Positions 1 through 12,000 of a DNA stretch of 64,000 nt are shown piece after piece. The position numbers and the translations under genes are program-made. The notes under the pieces are model-generated. The model made no database searches. It was not told where the DNA came from and saw nothing but the letters and a program-made list of their open reading frames with translations. The stretch is from Whalleya microplaca (taxonomy: Eukaryota; Ascomycota; Sordariomycetes; Xylariales; Xylariaceae). The stretch is from positions 496,001 to 560,000 of the forward strand of contig MU385730.1 of the NCBI GenBank assembly GCA_022497155.1, in the 5' to 3' direction. Position 1 is the first letter of the stretch, and each line of letters starts with the position of its first letter.

Positions 1-2572
1 TTGTTTCTATCTACTAACTCCATTTCGAGCTTTCCCTAAACATAGAAGTCTCTTCACTGAGGGCTGTGCCTATTCGACAACTCTTCACCGTTTATACATA
101 TTGTACAAAGCGACTGTGTGCGCATCGCACTTACACCTATCCATACGGTTTCTACCTTGATATTCAGCATTTGCGGCTTCGTTTGCCTTGCAATTTTATG
201 ACGTTGGTTTGTACTGAGACCTGCAATACGTATACGTATAATTCGTGGTTAGTCCCAACGCAACGCCACATCCATACCCAGAACGGCATCGACATCTTCC
301 GTCAGCACCGCATGCGGTAACCCGGGCATTGGCAATAGGAACATGATATACCTACCTACCGTCGCTGCCTGCATCATTGTCTAAGTCGCATACCTAGCTA
401 CCCGATAAAAGAAAGCAAGGGAGGCGATGACCTCATTGTCACAAGCCAAACCAAGACAACTTATACCAGGCAAACCACCTAACCAATCATTACATAGATT
501 CCAACCCAGCAATCAAAAATAGAATTAAACAAGCCAAGTCACTTACCAACTTAATTCCTACTCGTCAAGACAGCACCTGTTTATGTACAGTGTATACTCT
601 TAGATGAGCTGACAAGCGAATAACATGGCCATATAGCGCTTGGTAGCACTGTCAGGAATCGAACCTAACTTGTCTTATTAACTACCTGTAGCTCTCTTCT
701 TTTATCAACAATATGCTTATATTCAGGCGGTATATGCCTTTGCACATGCCGAGATACCTATCCCAAAGCGACGGAACAGATAGAAATCCTATGCCATACC
801 TACATTTCAACGTAATATTGCAAATCTCTATAAGCACCCGAAGTAACAGCCCAAAGTAACACATACTGATGCCGCGGCGATGAGATCCATCACTGAAACC
901 AGCGATTGCCCCAGGATCTGCATGCGTAATACAGCAGCAGCCCGCATGATGACAGTGATGGCGATGATGATGTCGATGAGGCCATCACGAAACCTGCCAT
1001 TCTCGCGCCCTTCCACCACAGTAGGCAACACCCAGCGGCGGCGAAGTAATATCTATCGACTTGTCAGACATATGTATGTATGTATGTAGGTCGTCCACCC
1101 CCAGGGACGTCGGCGACGACAATCAATGCTACGTAACCGTCTACGTACGCATGTCAAATGACATAAATATGCATATGTAGTGACATACACTTGCCAAGAC
1201 ACAAACGTTCGGCGGAGTCAGTCCCTGATGTCCAGATCGCATTTCCTAAAGTGTCGTCTCGTCTGAGATAATACCACAGTTAGCAACTAAATGAGGCTAT
1301 CGCGATAGCTCGCTTTTTTGTCTCTATCTCACCCAGGTATCTCTCTCAATGCCCAGCCCAGCGTGCAAAGGCGACAGCAGACAAGCTCCCGTATGCTTTA
1401 CAAAGGTAGCATCCAGACAGCCAGGCAGGTAGTTAGTCGATCTACGTAAGTTAAACCTAAGCACGTAAGATAGATTCAGGCACACAATCCTTCAGAGAAC
1501 GACGATTGAGGCAAAAGAGGGCGCGTAGCAAAAACGTGTTCATCCTGTTGACATGGCCAGATCAGACGTAGCGGTTATCTCTCCCCCGTCTTCGTATGTG
1601 CTGTATGATCTGCGCCGCCGAGCAAGCGACGCAGTCCTCCCTACCTAGATCTTGTCTGTCCTGTCCTTTATTCGCTTCTGGTGATGTAGACGAGGCTGTC
1701 ACGAACCGATCTGTCTGTAGGCATGTAACTGTAACTATAGCTATAGCACCTGATACCCATTCCATTCCTGCACACTCTACCTATTATCCCCTATCCCCTA
1801 TCCCCCAGCCCCAGCCCCAACCCCAACCGCAACAAAGAGAACAAACAACAATAGCATCACATCACAAGTAAAATCCACGAAGACATGACATCCACGGTTG
1901 AACGTGCACCAATTATCCCTAATCTCTCTCTCGACTCTCTAGAGACCAAGGTAAGCTAGCTACTTAGACCTAGCAAGTCTACCTTTGTAGGTACCTGGTC
2001 GTTCCATCCCGTCCCACTTGATTCATGAGCCCGAATGAACCCCCCCCGTATAAGCAATCCCATTTGACTTAGAACAAGGCAAGTAGGAACCTACCTACCT
2101 GCCTGCCTGCCTGCCTGCCGATTCGAAGCTGTCCCATCCATTTTCATCGCAAACCCGTCCCCCCCTAAGGATGTAGATGATGGGTAAGCAGATAGGTAGC
2201 TGTATCCATACATAGAGACAGACAGGCGGACTTCCAAGTTAACTAGGCCGGTATGTAGGTAGTCTGCTGTAGGCAAGCGTGTAATGTATATGTGTATGCA
2301 GAAGCATATTCCATCCCATTCCGTTTCGTTTCATCCTTCCTCCATCCATTCAACCATTCATCGGTCCAATCCACCTATGCAGGTTGAGACGACATAGGTA
2401 GATACTACATTTGTAGCGGTAGGTGCCTCAAACAGCACACCAACATCATCTCCTTCCTGACTCAACTTGCTTTGTTTGCCTGCCTATCTCTCCCCTCAAC
2501 TCCCCTCTCCTCACATCACCCCTACAACCCCTATTGCCCCCCCTAACACCCTCTCACACCCCCCTTCCTCTC
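1..2572. other. Intergenic region, no gene seen
   Basis: No ORF here shows recognisable domain content or consistent coding bias. The region holds many AGGT/ACCT-type short repeats typical of filamentous ascomycete spacers, including an ACCT/GCCT tetranucleotide run near 2089-2119 and a GTAT run near 1072-1088. A T-arm-like stretch near 648-661 was considered as a tRNA and rejected. Confidence 0.6.
2089..2119. repeat. ACCT/GCCT microsatellite
   Basis: This is a tetranucleotide run that begins as ACCT units and turns into GCCT units. It lies in the spacer downstream of the serine hydroxymethyltransferase gene and no coding is involved. Confidence 0.85.
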
Positions 2573-4448
2573 TCACGGCGCAGGCTCCCAAGGCAACGGA
2601 TACGTCCCAACCCAATCCGCGACCTCAGCGCGCAACTGCACGATCTCGGCGTCCTCCTCGCCGGAGCCGAGGTAACCGAAGAACGAGCGCAGCGTATACC
2701 TCTTCTTCTCCTCCCCACCCTCCTCGGTCGCCTTGCGCGCGGCCTTGTCGACGCGCGCCGCGATCGTGACGGCGCGGTCGATCAGGTCGGCGACGCGCAC
2801 GAAGTCGTCGGCGCCGAACCCGCGCGTCGTCATCGCGGGGCTGCCCAGCCGCAGCCCGCCGGGCACCAGCGCGCTGCGGTCCCCGGGGACCGTGTTCTTG
2901 TTGGACGCGACGCCGACGAGCTCGAGCACGCGCTCGACCCGCGCCCCGTCCACCCCCTGCGGCTTCAGGTCCGCCAGCACCAGGTGGTTGTCCGTGCCCC
3001 CGCCCACGAGCCGGTACCCCAGCCCGCCGCCGGCGCCGCCGGCGCCGGGGGGCCCCTTGGGGTCGCCGAGCCGCCGCGCCAGCGCCTGCGCGTTCGCGAG
3101 CACCTGCTCCTGGTACGCGCGGAACTCGGGCGTCTGCGCCTGCTTCAGCGCCACCGAGAGCGCCGTGATCGTGTGGTTGTGCGGGCCGCCCTGGTGGCCG
3201 GGGAAGACCGAGGCGTTGATCGGGTTCTCGAGATCGTAGGGGGTCTCCTCCTTGGTCTTGGGGTTGGTCCGCCGCACGCCCTTGCGGAAGAAGATGATGG
3301 CGCCGCGCGGGCCCCGCAGGCTCTTGTGGCTCGTGGTCGTGACGATGTCGGCGAAGCTGAAGGGGCTCGGGATGACCTTGGCGGCCACGAGGCCCGAGAT
3401 GTGGGCCATGTCGGCCAGCAGGTATGCGTTCACCTTGTCGGCCGTCTCCTTCATGCGCTTGTAGTCGATGAATCTACCGTAGGCGCTCGCACCGGCGACG
3501 ATGATCTTCGGGCGGTACAGCTGGGCGAGCTCCTCGAGTTTCTCGTAGTCGATCAGGCCCGTCTCTTCGTTGAGCCGGTAGGGCACGGTCTCGAAGTACT
3601 TGGACACAGCCGAGATCTTTTTCGTCGGAGTCTGGTATCCGTGGGAGAGATGGCCGCCATGAGGGAGGTCTAGGCCCATGAGGCGGTCGTGCGTATTCAT
3701 CAGGGCGGAGTAGACGTATAAGTTCGCCGGGGCACCGGAGAGTGCTGCCATCGTGGTGATTTCGTGTGTTAGTGATGTAGGCAAAGATAACGACGACCAG
3801 GACACTTCAAAAACCGTTCGTTACTCACACTGAACATTGACGCCCCATTCCTTCTCGTCCAAGCCGAAAGTCTCGAGGGCTCTCTGCTGGCACAGCCGTT
3901 CGGACTGGTCGATGAACTCATTGCCGGCGTAGTATCTGGCTCCGGGATACCCTTCCGAGTACTTGTCTGTCCGGGGCGGTTAGTTCTATTCGCACTCGAT
4001 CGTCGTCATTGGTGCCGTACTTTGCATTACACTCCCGAGCGCTTCGAGGACAGCCTGTGAGGTGAAGTTTTCGGACGGGATGAGGTTGATGAAGTGTTTT
4101 TGGCGGGTTTTCTCCTGCGGCCATCCATTGATATTAGCATGTTACCACCAGCCGGCCAGCTATGTCTAAAACTGCACAGCCAGGTAATAGTATAGAGAGA
4201 CAATACCTTCTCAATGATGTCGAACACGGCCGGATCGGCCTGTTGTAGATGTGCCGACAGCAACTGCGCACACAGGATCAATTAGCAGCCATACTTAATA
4301 AGACCGTGCTAAGAATGCATACCCGGTGCTGGCTTTCTAACGTGGCGGACGATTGGGCTCTTCTCGCCCCCCTCTGAAGTGCAGTCGGCCATCTCGACAA
4401 GGAAGATCTCAGGACGCAGGAGGATCCCCGGAGAGCCGGTAGAGACAT
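2573..4448 (-). CDS. SHM1: Serine hydroxymethyltransferase, mitochondrial form
   Basis: A PLP enzyme that interconverts serine plus tetrahydrofolate with glycine plus 5,10-methylene-THF, the main entry to one-carbon metabolism. Five exons join in frame: 4448-4323, 4263-4207, 4114-4021, 3966-3829 and 3744-2573. The total is 1587 nt, or 528 aa, which is normal for the family. The second exon boundary restores [12 protein letters not shown], and the fourth restores the LSGAPANL motif. The PLP lysine lies in [13 protein letters not shown], encoded near 3340. The first 40 or so residues ([16 protein letters not shown]...) are Arg/Ser-rich with no acidic residue, so I infer mitochondrial targeting; a cytosolic paralogue should exist elsewhere. 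Two oddities: a Gly/Pro-rich insertion ([15 protein letters not shown], about 3013-3070) before the LGYRLV strand, and a 3' half that is far richer in GC than the 5' half. Identity is very secure; the mitochondrial location is inferred. Confidence 0.95.
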
Positions 4449-4606
4449 GATGTGGGTGTGTGGTGGTGGTGGTGTGGCGTTCTAGGAGGAGGGGCCGCTG
4501 TCTCGTCGATTTTATATACTCTCAATTCCTCTCGTCAATTCACCTGACGATCACCTATAGCTATGCTGTTGCCTTCGTCACTGTAAGAAACTATAATAGG
4601 TATAGG

Positions 4607-4640
<34 letters not shown>

Positions 4641-6238
4641 CTTGAATAATTATAATAGAAAAAGAAAAATCGTCTATATTGCCATCACTGACTGCTCTCT
4701 GCGCAATCAATGGAGTGAGGGACTGTATGTAAAGAGGTATGCAGCGAAGCAGCGAAGTCGGCTTTCCTGCTTATTACAGATCGGTGTAATCTGATTTGAA
4801 AAGGGAAGGGCTTGATAAGAGGTTGTGAGAATGATTATTTTAGATAGAGGAACCATTCTGTCATCAGCCCATCTACCCTCTCCATCGTGAGCTCACTAAT
4901 TACCTAGGTATGTACTCCGTAAGGTACATATACATATATACAACATATACATATATACATATATATGTACTTATAGGCGTCCTATCGGCAGCTTCGATAA
5001 CAGTGTACGTTGTATGTACCCCACTAGCTACAATTTATTATAGCGCTCTGAAGGCGGGGTGAGGGCCCGTAGGACACTCCGCTTAAGCACGATCGGAAGT
5101 GCGCTGATTGGCAGAAGCTGTCTACATAGTGTTTCTACACGAGTGATCGCACAGTATAGATTTGCTGGGTGCACTGCACGTGACTCACAAATTCCCACGA
5201 TAGATAGCTTGAACGGGTCGGTCGGTGAGCTTTTCGCCCTTCTTTTTTCCTCTCCTTTCCTTCTTCTGTATCAACTAAATTGGATGTGACGAGTCCGCTT
5301 CTCAAACCACAGCAGATTTGGATTTCCGCCTTTGCCGGCGGGAGCATGCTGATATGTCCCGGGCGGCACCTCACCACCTTTCTAGGGACAATTTGAAGAT
5401 ATCTGATCCAAATTGAAGTTGATTGTTCTATTCCGTCTCCCTTTCATCTTTTAAGTTTCTATTCCCGACCTCCTTTTCGAGTCTCTACTTTTTCATGTTG
5501 GGTAGATTTATGGGCATGTTGGATTTGGTATTCCGTATGACTGGAGACTTTTCGTATTAGTAGTGATGTGTATGAGCATTGAGGGTTTTGACCCGAACCA
5601 TCACCATCTCCCCTGCCGTTGTCAGTCTGTTGGATAGACGCCACATTGCACTGAGATTTCGGTTGGCCGGAGCTATGTATTAGAAATGTACTTGAACATG
5701 TAGATCTAGATATCTAGACTGAGAAATAGCTTGATTCTATGAAACCTCGTGGAAACTCCTCGAGTGCCCTACGATTATCGAGCGATAGTAGCTGGAGATG
5801 TTGAGATGGAGGCAATTGTCTGTGAATTCGCAAGGGGTTCTGCAGGGACATCATGATATTTCGAATTTGCTGTATTTGCCTGTCTGGGAACTCCTAAAAA
5901 CAGAGCGATTCGTGTGGTATCTAGTTCAGGTGCCAGGTACAATGCAATAATGTGTTCGTTCACCTTGCAGAAAAAAGAAAAAAGAAAAAAGAAAAATCTA
6001 GTCACGCATCAAACACAGATTGGTACCTAGCATCAGGTGTCAAGATCATTGATTCCGTTTTCAATGCCATACATGCAAAGCCCGGCGGTAGAAGCATTAC
6101 GACCGAAGGGCGGAAGGAAATAGAGACCCAACCATATACTCCGAATGCAGCCGTCTCAGATTCCGGTTTCCATATCACACCTCTATGTGCATATGTAGTG
6201 GTGGTAGTTGTAGTTGCCTCCCGTCGCCCCCCTTGCGT
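4449..6238. other. Intergenic region, no gene seen
   Basis: This spacer separates the SHMT 5' end from the eL19 3' end. It holds a TATG tetranucleotide run at 4611-4640 and TA/CATA-rich DNA near 4925-4970. Short ORFs on both strands lack domains, plausible starts or coding bias. The SHMT promoter must lie in the first few hundred bases; no individual element is assigned. Confidence 0.55.
4611..4640. repeat. (TATG)n microsatellite
   Basis: A pure tetranucleotide run of about seven units, about 160 bp upstream of the SHMT start codon. Confidence 0.9.
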
Positions 6239-7184
6239 TTATGCCTCGTCCACGCCAGCCAGCGCATCTCTCTTCGCCGCCTGTCTCTCCAACTTGCGCT
6301 CCCGGGCCGCCTTGTTCTTCTGTCTCTTGGCGTCCATCTCCTCCTCGAGCGCGCGCTCGCGGGCCTTCTCGGCCTTGGCACGGTGGATCTGTAGCCATGC
6401 ATTGTCAGATAAGAGATGTCTCGAAGGGGGGAATAGGGGATTGATTGCAGTGCAGGGTAACATACGTGCTCGACCAGTGCTCTCTTGTGCTTGAAGGCGT
6501 TACCCTTGCTGGAGTGGTACAGCTCGTGGTACAGGTGCTTGTCGATCTTGCCGCTGGCACGGTACTTGACGAGAAGACGGCGGAGGACTCGGAGACGGCG
6601 CATCCATAGAACTTGTCTATCCACACACAGAGTCAGCCAACCAATTCTGCATTGTGCACCCAGCCCACCAATCCATTCTATCTACCGCGGGTCCAACGTA
6701 CTCAGGCATGCGAGCATCGGCGGTACCCTTTCTCTTACCGAAGCCACGATGTCGGCCGATCCGTCGGGCCAGGTTCAGCTCGCGGGCGCGGGATCTGGAG
6801 TGCATGGTGACGGGCTTGCGGATGATGAGGCCATCGCTGACGAGCTTTCGGATGGTCTGGCGGGAGTTGGCGTTGGAGATCTCGTTCACCTCGTTGGGGT
6901 CGAGCCAGATCTTGCGCTTTCCGCATCCGATGACGGAGGCCGCGAGGCGCTTCTGAGTGCGAAGGTTGACCCTGGAGAATAGTAAGAGAATATTAGCATG
7001 GGAGATGTTGTTGATGGATTATTGTTGCTGGATGATGATGAGGTGACCTGTGAATGGGGCGGCAGATATCGATGACGATGCCGATGCCTCGAGCAGAGAG
7101 AGAAAAAAAACGGGTTGACGGCTGGACGGATTGAACGGATTGAAGCTGCTGCCCGTAGACCAGCGACTGCTGCGATACTTACAT
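6239..7184 (-). CDS. RPL19: 60S ribosomal protein eL19
   Basis: A structural protein of the large ribosomal subunit that forms an intersubunit bridge through its long basic C-terminal helix. The exons are 7184-7183 (only the bases AT), 6971-6702, 6616-6466 and 6388-6239. They total 573 nt, or 190 aa, the usual eL19 length. The protein begins [20 protein letters not shown]. It contains the conserved [16 protein letters not shown] and MHSRSRAR segments and [14 protein letters not shown], and ends in a Lys/Arg/Glu/Ala-rich helix with GVDEA before TAA. The first intron (6972-7182, 211 bp) splits the initiation codon: the donor GTAAGT starts at the G of the apparent ATG, and the G that completes the spliced ATG comes from exon 2. 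The arrangement follows directly from donor, acceptor and reading frame. Ribosomal protein genes often carry 5'-proximal introns that influence expression. Identity is certain. Confidence 0.96.
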
Positions 7185-8387
7185 CTTGAATGTTGATGCC
7201 GGATGATGGTCGCGATGTGCTGCTGTTCGGTTAGTTGAGAGACGTCGGAAGGGATGTGGTAGATTCAGAAGGGGCCCCTCTCGAATCTTTGCACAATGAG
7301 AATTTCTGACGAGCCCCAATCCGAAAACTTTTGTGGACTTTGGGCACCCCATCAGCTCGACTAAGCGAGGGCAATTGGTGCGTCACATGACCTGTATGGC
7401 CCGTGCATATTCCCCTGCCAGCCCTGCATTACCTAAGCAATGGAAGTCTCCCTGTGTTACCTAAGCAGCTGAGGTACGAAATACCGACATGACCCAAGTT
7501 CCCCCTGTTCAGAGCATCAACTGTTCTCACGCATGTGCTCCCGCTCTACGGAATGGATTACTGTTGAAATAAACTTGAAATAAACTTGAAACTTTCTTCT
7601 TCCCGTATTATACTCGAAGAACCTAGGTCAAAGTTGACTATCCATAATATATATTCGGTGAACGGTAGGTAGCCGATGAAAGCCCATCTCATCCGCGAGA
7701 CTGGCAGCGTTCTCATCAAGTCAAATTATGTCAAATGATACGCCTTAACTATATGGCTCAACTTAAGTCAAGTCAGACAATTGAATTTTATAATCGACTT
7801 TGAGCCCAAAGCCAGCTTATATTTGATTTGAACAAATATAAAACCAGAAATATAAAAAAAACAATTGTATCAAGTCAAGTCAAGTCAAGTCAACTAATCA
7901 GTTTAGTTGATAAAAACGCTGAAGACCGGGACGCATACCTCCTTACCATATCCCTCAACTCATCCAACGACCTCTTACTTACTCAGACAATATACCGCAA
8001 AGCCATACTACCTACATGTCCACATAAAACCCCAGACCCCCAGAACCATCACAAACTCTCCTCGGAGTCGAACGCATCAAAGTTCACAGGCACTTAAGTA
8101 TCTAGAGAAGAAATCACGACTTCTTTTTTTTTTTTTAGACTACCAACCATGCATGCAATGTGACATTGTCATTCATACCTATTCCACAACCACGACGTTT
8201 TCCATTTCATTCATCATCCCTCTCATCTCAGCATGCATGCATCTCAGCTCTCCCATGCCGTTCATCATACCTAACATCCAGCCAATCCCAACCCATTCAC
8301 CCACTTATCCACCCATCCATCTATCCCCTAGCCAAGTCCCCCCTGCCCTACCTATGTACGTCCCTAACAAAGGGGCTACTCACCTGC
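7185..8387. other. eL19 promoter side and GCN1 3' flank
   Basis: This region contains the eL19 promoter and the GCN1 3' flank, because both genes point left. It holds a TCAAG pentanucleotide run near 7869-7894 and other TCAAAT/TCAAG motifs from 7717. T-rich DNA (8123-8138) lies beyond the GCN1 stop. Small ORFs here lack any recognisable feature. Confidence 0.55.
7869..7894. repeat. (TCAAG)n pentanucleotide repeat
   Basis: About five tandem TCAAG units, with related TCAAAT copies 100-150 bp away. The same motif family reappears near 40.7, 44.3 and 45.25 kb. Confidence 0.8.
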
Positions 8388-9038
8388 TTACTCCTGCGCA
8401 AAGACACCACCCCCAGTCTCCACGCCGCCGACACTCCAGATCTCCCTCTCGTCCTCGACCTCGTCGTGGCTGAGGCCCAGACCGCCGACGAGGCCGCCCT
8501 CCGCCTCCCTGCGCTCGCGGGCCTGCCCCCCGAGGCGCACGGCGACGCGCTTGAAGTAGTCCTGCATGCTGCGGCGGGTGTTGGGCGGGAGGTCCGCGCC
8601 CCCGCCCGGCCCGGGCGCCGCCATGTACTTGTCGAACACGCGCGCGTCCTCGTCCACCACGCCGAAGAGCTCCACGAACGCCGCCTCCGCCGCCAGCTTG
8701 ACCGGGATCACCGGGTCGCGTACCGACGCGAACACCGGCGGCGCCAGCAGGCCCAGGTGCGGCCGCACCATCTCCATGTTGGCCCGCGCCACCGTGCGCA
8801 CGATCACGAGCGCGAGCCGCCGCGAGTCCGACGGGTTGCCCGGGCTCGTGATCGTCGCGAGCGTCGAGAAGATCGGCTTGGTGGACTCGAAGGACTTGGG
8901 CGAGTCGGTCAGGAGGTACTTGCCCGTGGCGAGGATACTGTTGTCGGCTACGAAGAGCTATACGGGTAAATATATGTTAGCGGGTCCATGTGTGTGTGTC
9001 TGTATATAAATTGAAAAGGAATATAATAGAAGAAAGAG

Positions 9039-9082
<44 letters not shown>

Positions 9083-12000
9083 TGCATTCTTGTTCGACAT
9101 GCCCTGGCACAGCAGATCGGGCAAGTCTTCCGCGATCGGGCTCTCCAGCAGCATCTGCGGGGACTCGACGAAGACGGCGTTGAGCGCGAGCACCGACGCG
9201 TTGGTGAAGTGCGCCGTCGCCACGCGGTTCTTCAGCAGCGCGTGCGCGCTCTCGGCCGGCACGTTCTTGATCAGCGCGCCTAGCAGCTTGGCGTTCGTCA
9301 CCGTCATCGTCGCGTCCGTCGACTGCTGGTCCGGCTCGTGGTTGTCGATCAGCCCCAGCACCGCCGTCCGCGAGCTCTCGCCCATGTTCGCGCCCGCCTT
9401 GCTGACCACTTCGTACAGCGCCTTCAGCATCGCCGTCTTGACGCCCGGGTCCGATGTCTTCGAGCCCGTGACGAGCTCTGCGATCAGCGGATCCACGCGC
9501 GGCGTGAATTTGATCAGAGTACCCAACGCCTTGGCAGCGCGCGAACGTAGTAGCTCGCTAGTTGTGTCTGCAAGTGCTCTCGCAAATGTCCGTTGCAGCT
9601 GAGGCAAGAAAGGCTTGAGTGCCGTCGGCATCTTCTCCAGCAGGTTGTTCAAGGTCAGTAGGATGGCAGCCTTGACTTCTGTGGATCTCTCAGATACAAC
9701 ACGAATGAGAGGGCCTGTGATTTGCGTGACGAAAGGCTTCAGAGAAGCCTCGCTAGTCCTATCCACAATATCGGAGATCGCTAGGGCGGCACTGGTTCTC
9801 TGGTCGGCCGTCCCGTTCATGAGACCTTGCAAGAAGATCGGTAGGATGGCGTTGATGCCCTTGGGAAGTTCGAAGCCGGGGAGGTTGGCCCCTGCAACGC
9901 CGGCTAGCAGTAGCGTCTGTCGGGTGGATTGCACGAGGGCCTCCATCTCTTCCTTCTTGAGCTTCTTGGTGAATTCGCTGAGCGCCGTCCACGCTGCCTT
10001 GACGACGTCCCGGTCTAGGTCATTGAACGAGATGAGAAGAGCACGGATGATGTCTTGGTTGTACCTCGAGTAGTCCACACCGGAGTTGGCAAAGAACACT
10101 GCGAGTCTTGAAGCCGTGACGGCGCGTTTCCGGTGATCGTCGTTCTTCACCAGTTGCAGAAGCACATTCATCACAGTGTTCAGTCCGTCGTACTCGTCTA
10201 TCGATTGGATAACTGTGTCGAATGAAGTCTCGAGATCGCTGCGAAGTTCTTCATCCTTGGCATTGATGATGTTATCCATGAGAGAGTTAATAATGTTCGG
10301 CAACCGCCTGTTCATAGCAGGTCCGGCGACGCGGGATAAGGATGCCAGAGCCTTCGCATTGAAGGCCGAAATTGGAGGCGTTGTCAGGGTCGGGATGAGG
10401 TTGGGTAGAATGATGTTAGACCGGGTAGTCTCCGTGAGGAGAGTCAGAAGAGCAGACAGTGCATTATCCGCGTCTTCATCGGAGCGCAAGAGGTTAAGGA
10501 GGTACGGAAGCACCTGGTCAACAACGCGTTTCCCAACGATCTGCTGTAACGAGTCGAAGGCCTCGGCAGCGGCCTCTCTAACATCGGGATCGGAGTCTGT
10601 GAGCGCAGTTCGCACAACCGATATGAGAGTCTTCTCGTGGTCTTCAAGTGCGTCTTCAGAAGCAGACGAGATAAGTTCTTTCAGTGCTAGGCAAATACCT
10701 TGCTTCGCATCCGTGTCTATAGAGGTCTGCAGGCCTTCTTCGAGTGTGGGTAGTAGACTTGATAAGACACCATCGCCAGCTTTTCGTATCAACTCTCCTA
10801 ATGCGTTGCTAGCAATCACCTTGTGCTCCATGTTCGAGCTTCCCAGACGACGAATGATGAGCTGGGTCAGCGTAGGCGTGAGCTCCTTCAGGGTCCTTGG
10901 AGTGGCGACCAAGGCCTTCCAGACGCTAATAGCGGCAGCCCGGACCGCAGAAGAAGTGTCGCAGCGGCAAATGTACAAAGCCGAAAGGATCCTGTTGCGT
11001 TTCTCGTCCCCAAGGACTTCGCGGAGCGATGCGCCTGCCTCCTTGGCACTCTCCTCTTCGTCTTCTTCGTCAGCGTTTCCACTGATACCGGTCAGGTTGA
11101 AGAGAAGATCGCCGACCAGCTCGACTGAACTCAACCGGATTCTGTAGCTGTCGTCTGCCAAGCCTCGCTCTAGCTCCGGTAACAACAGATCTACAGCTCT
11201 AGCCGCAAAGTTCTTGACCAGGAGCCGACCAGCGCGCAACGCGGTCTCACGAATCGACTCGATATCGTCCGCAAGGCCAGCAAGAATGGGAGGAATAATT
11301 CTGGCGAGGTAGTTGGCAAAGCTGTTGCCAAAACAGACCGGCAAGAAGATGAACAGCGACATGAAGCCTTCTCTGACGGCAGGCTTGGACGACTCCACAT
11401 TTTGTAATATTGTAGGGAGGGTTTCCTCCAGTCTTGTGGTACCAAGTCCGGCCAGGACTTCGCTGAGAGCTTGGGCAGAACCCAGACGGTCTCCGGCGCC
11501 GGTGTCCGACTTGAGGGTTTGCATGAGCCCAGGGATGAGATCCGGCAGAGCATCCTCGCCAAGCTTCTCGACCAATGATCCCAGCGCACGCGAAGCAGTT
11601 GCTCGAGTCGTCGGTACGGGATCGACGGCTGCGAGTTTAAGTCCAGTGATAAGGACTGGCAGATGCGCGATAAGGTCTTTCCGTTCGGTCAAGTGAGCAA
11701 GGCTGCCAATGACTTGGGACGCCTTGCGTTTGGTATTCGACCGGTCGCCCAAGCCACGCTGGAGGATACGAGTGACAAGCGCCAACGAAGGAGCGTCGAG
11801 ATAATGGACGAATTGAACTTTGATGAGCGAGTCCAAGGCTTCGTCGGTGTATTTGGTCGGATCGCTCAGAGCCTTGAGCAAGATATCGACTAGGCTCTTC
11901 ACCTCGGGATTCTCGATGACCTCGCCGAAACGCTTCAAGCTCTTGTTGGCGGCAGAGCGCACTTCCTTGTGGCTGTCGTTCAACACGCCCGTGAGCGGCG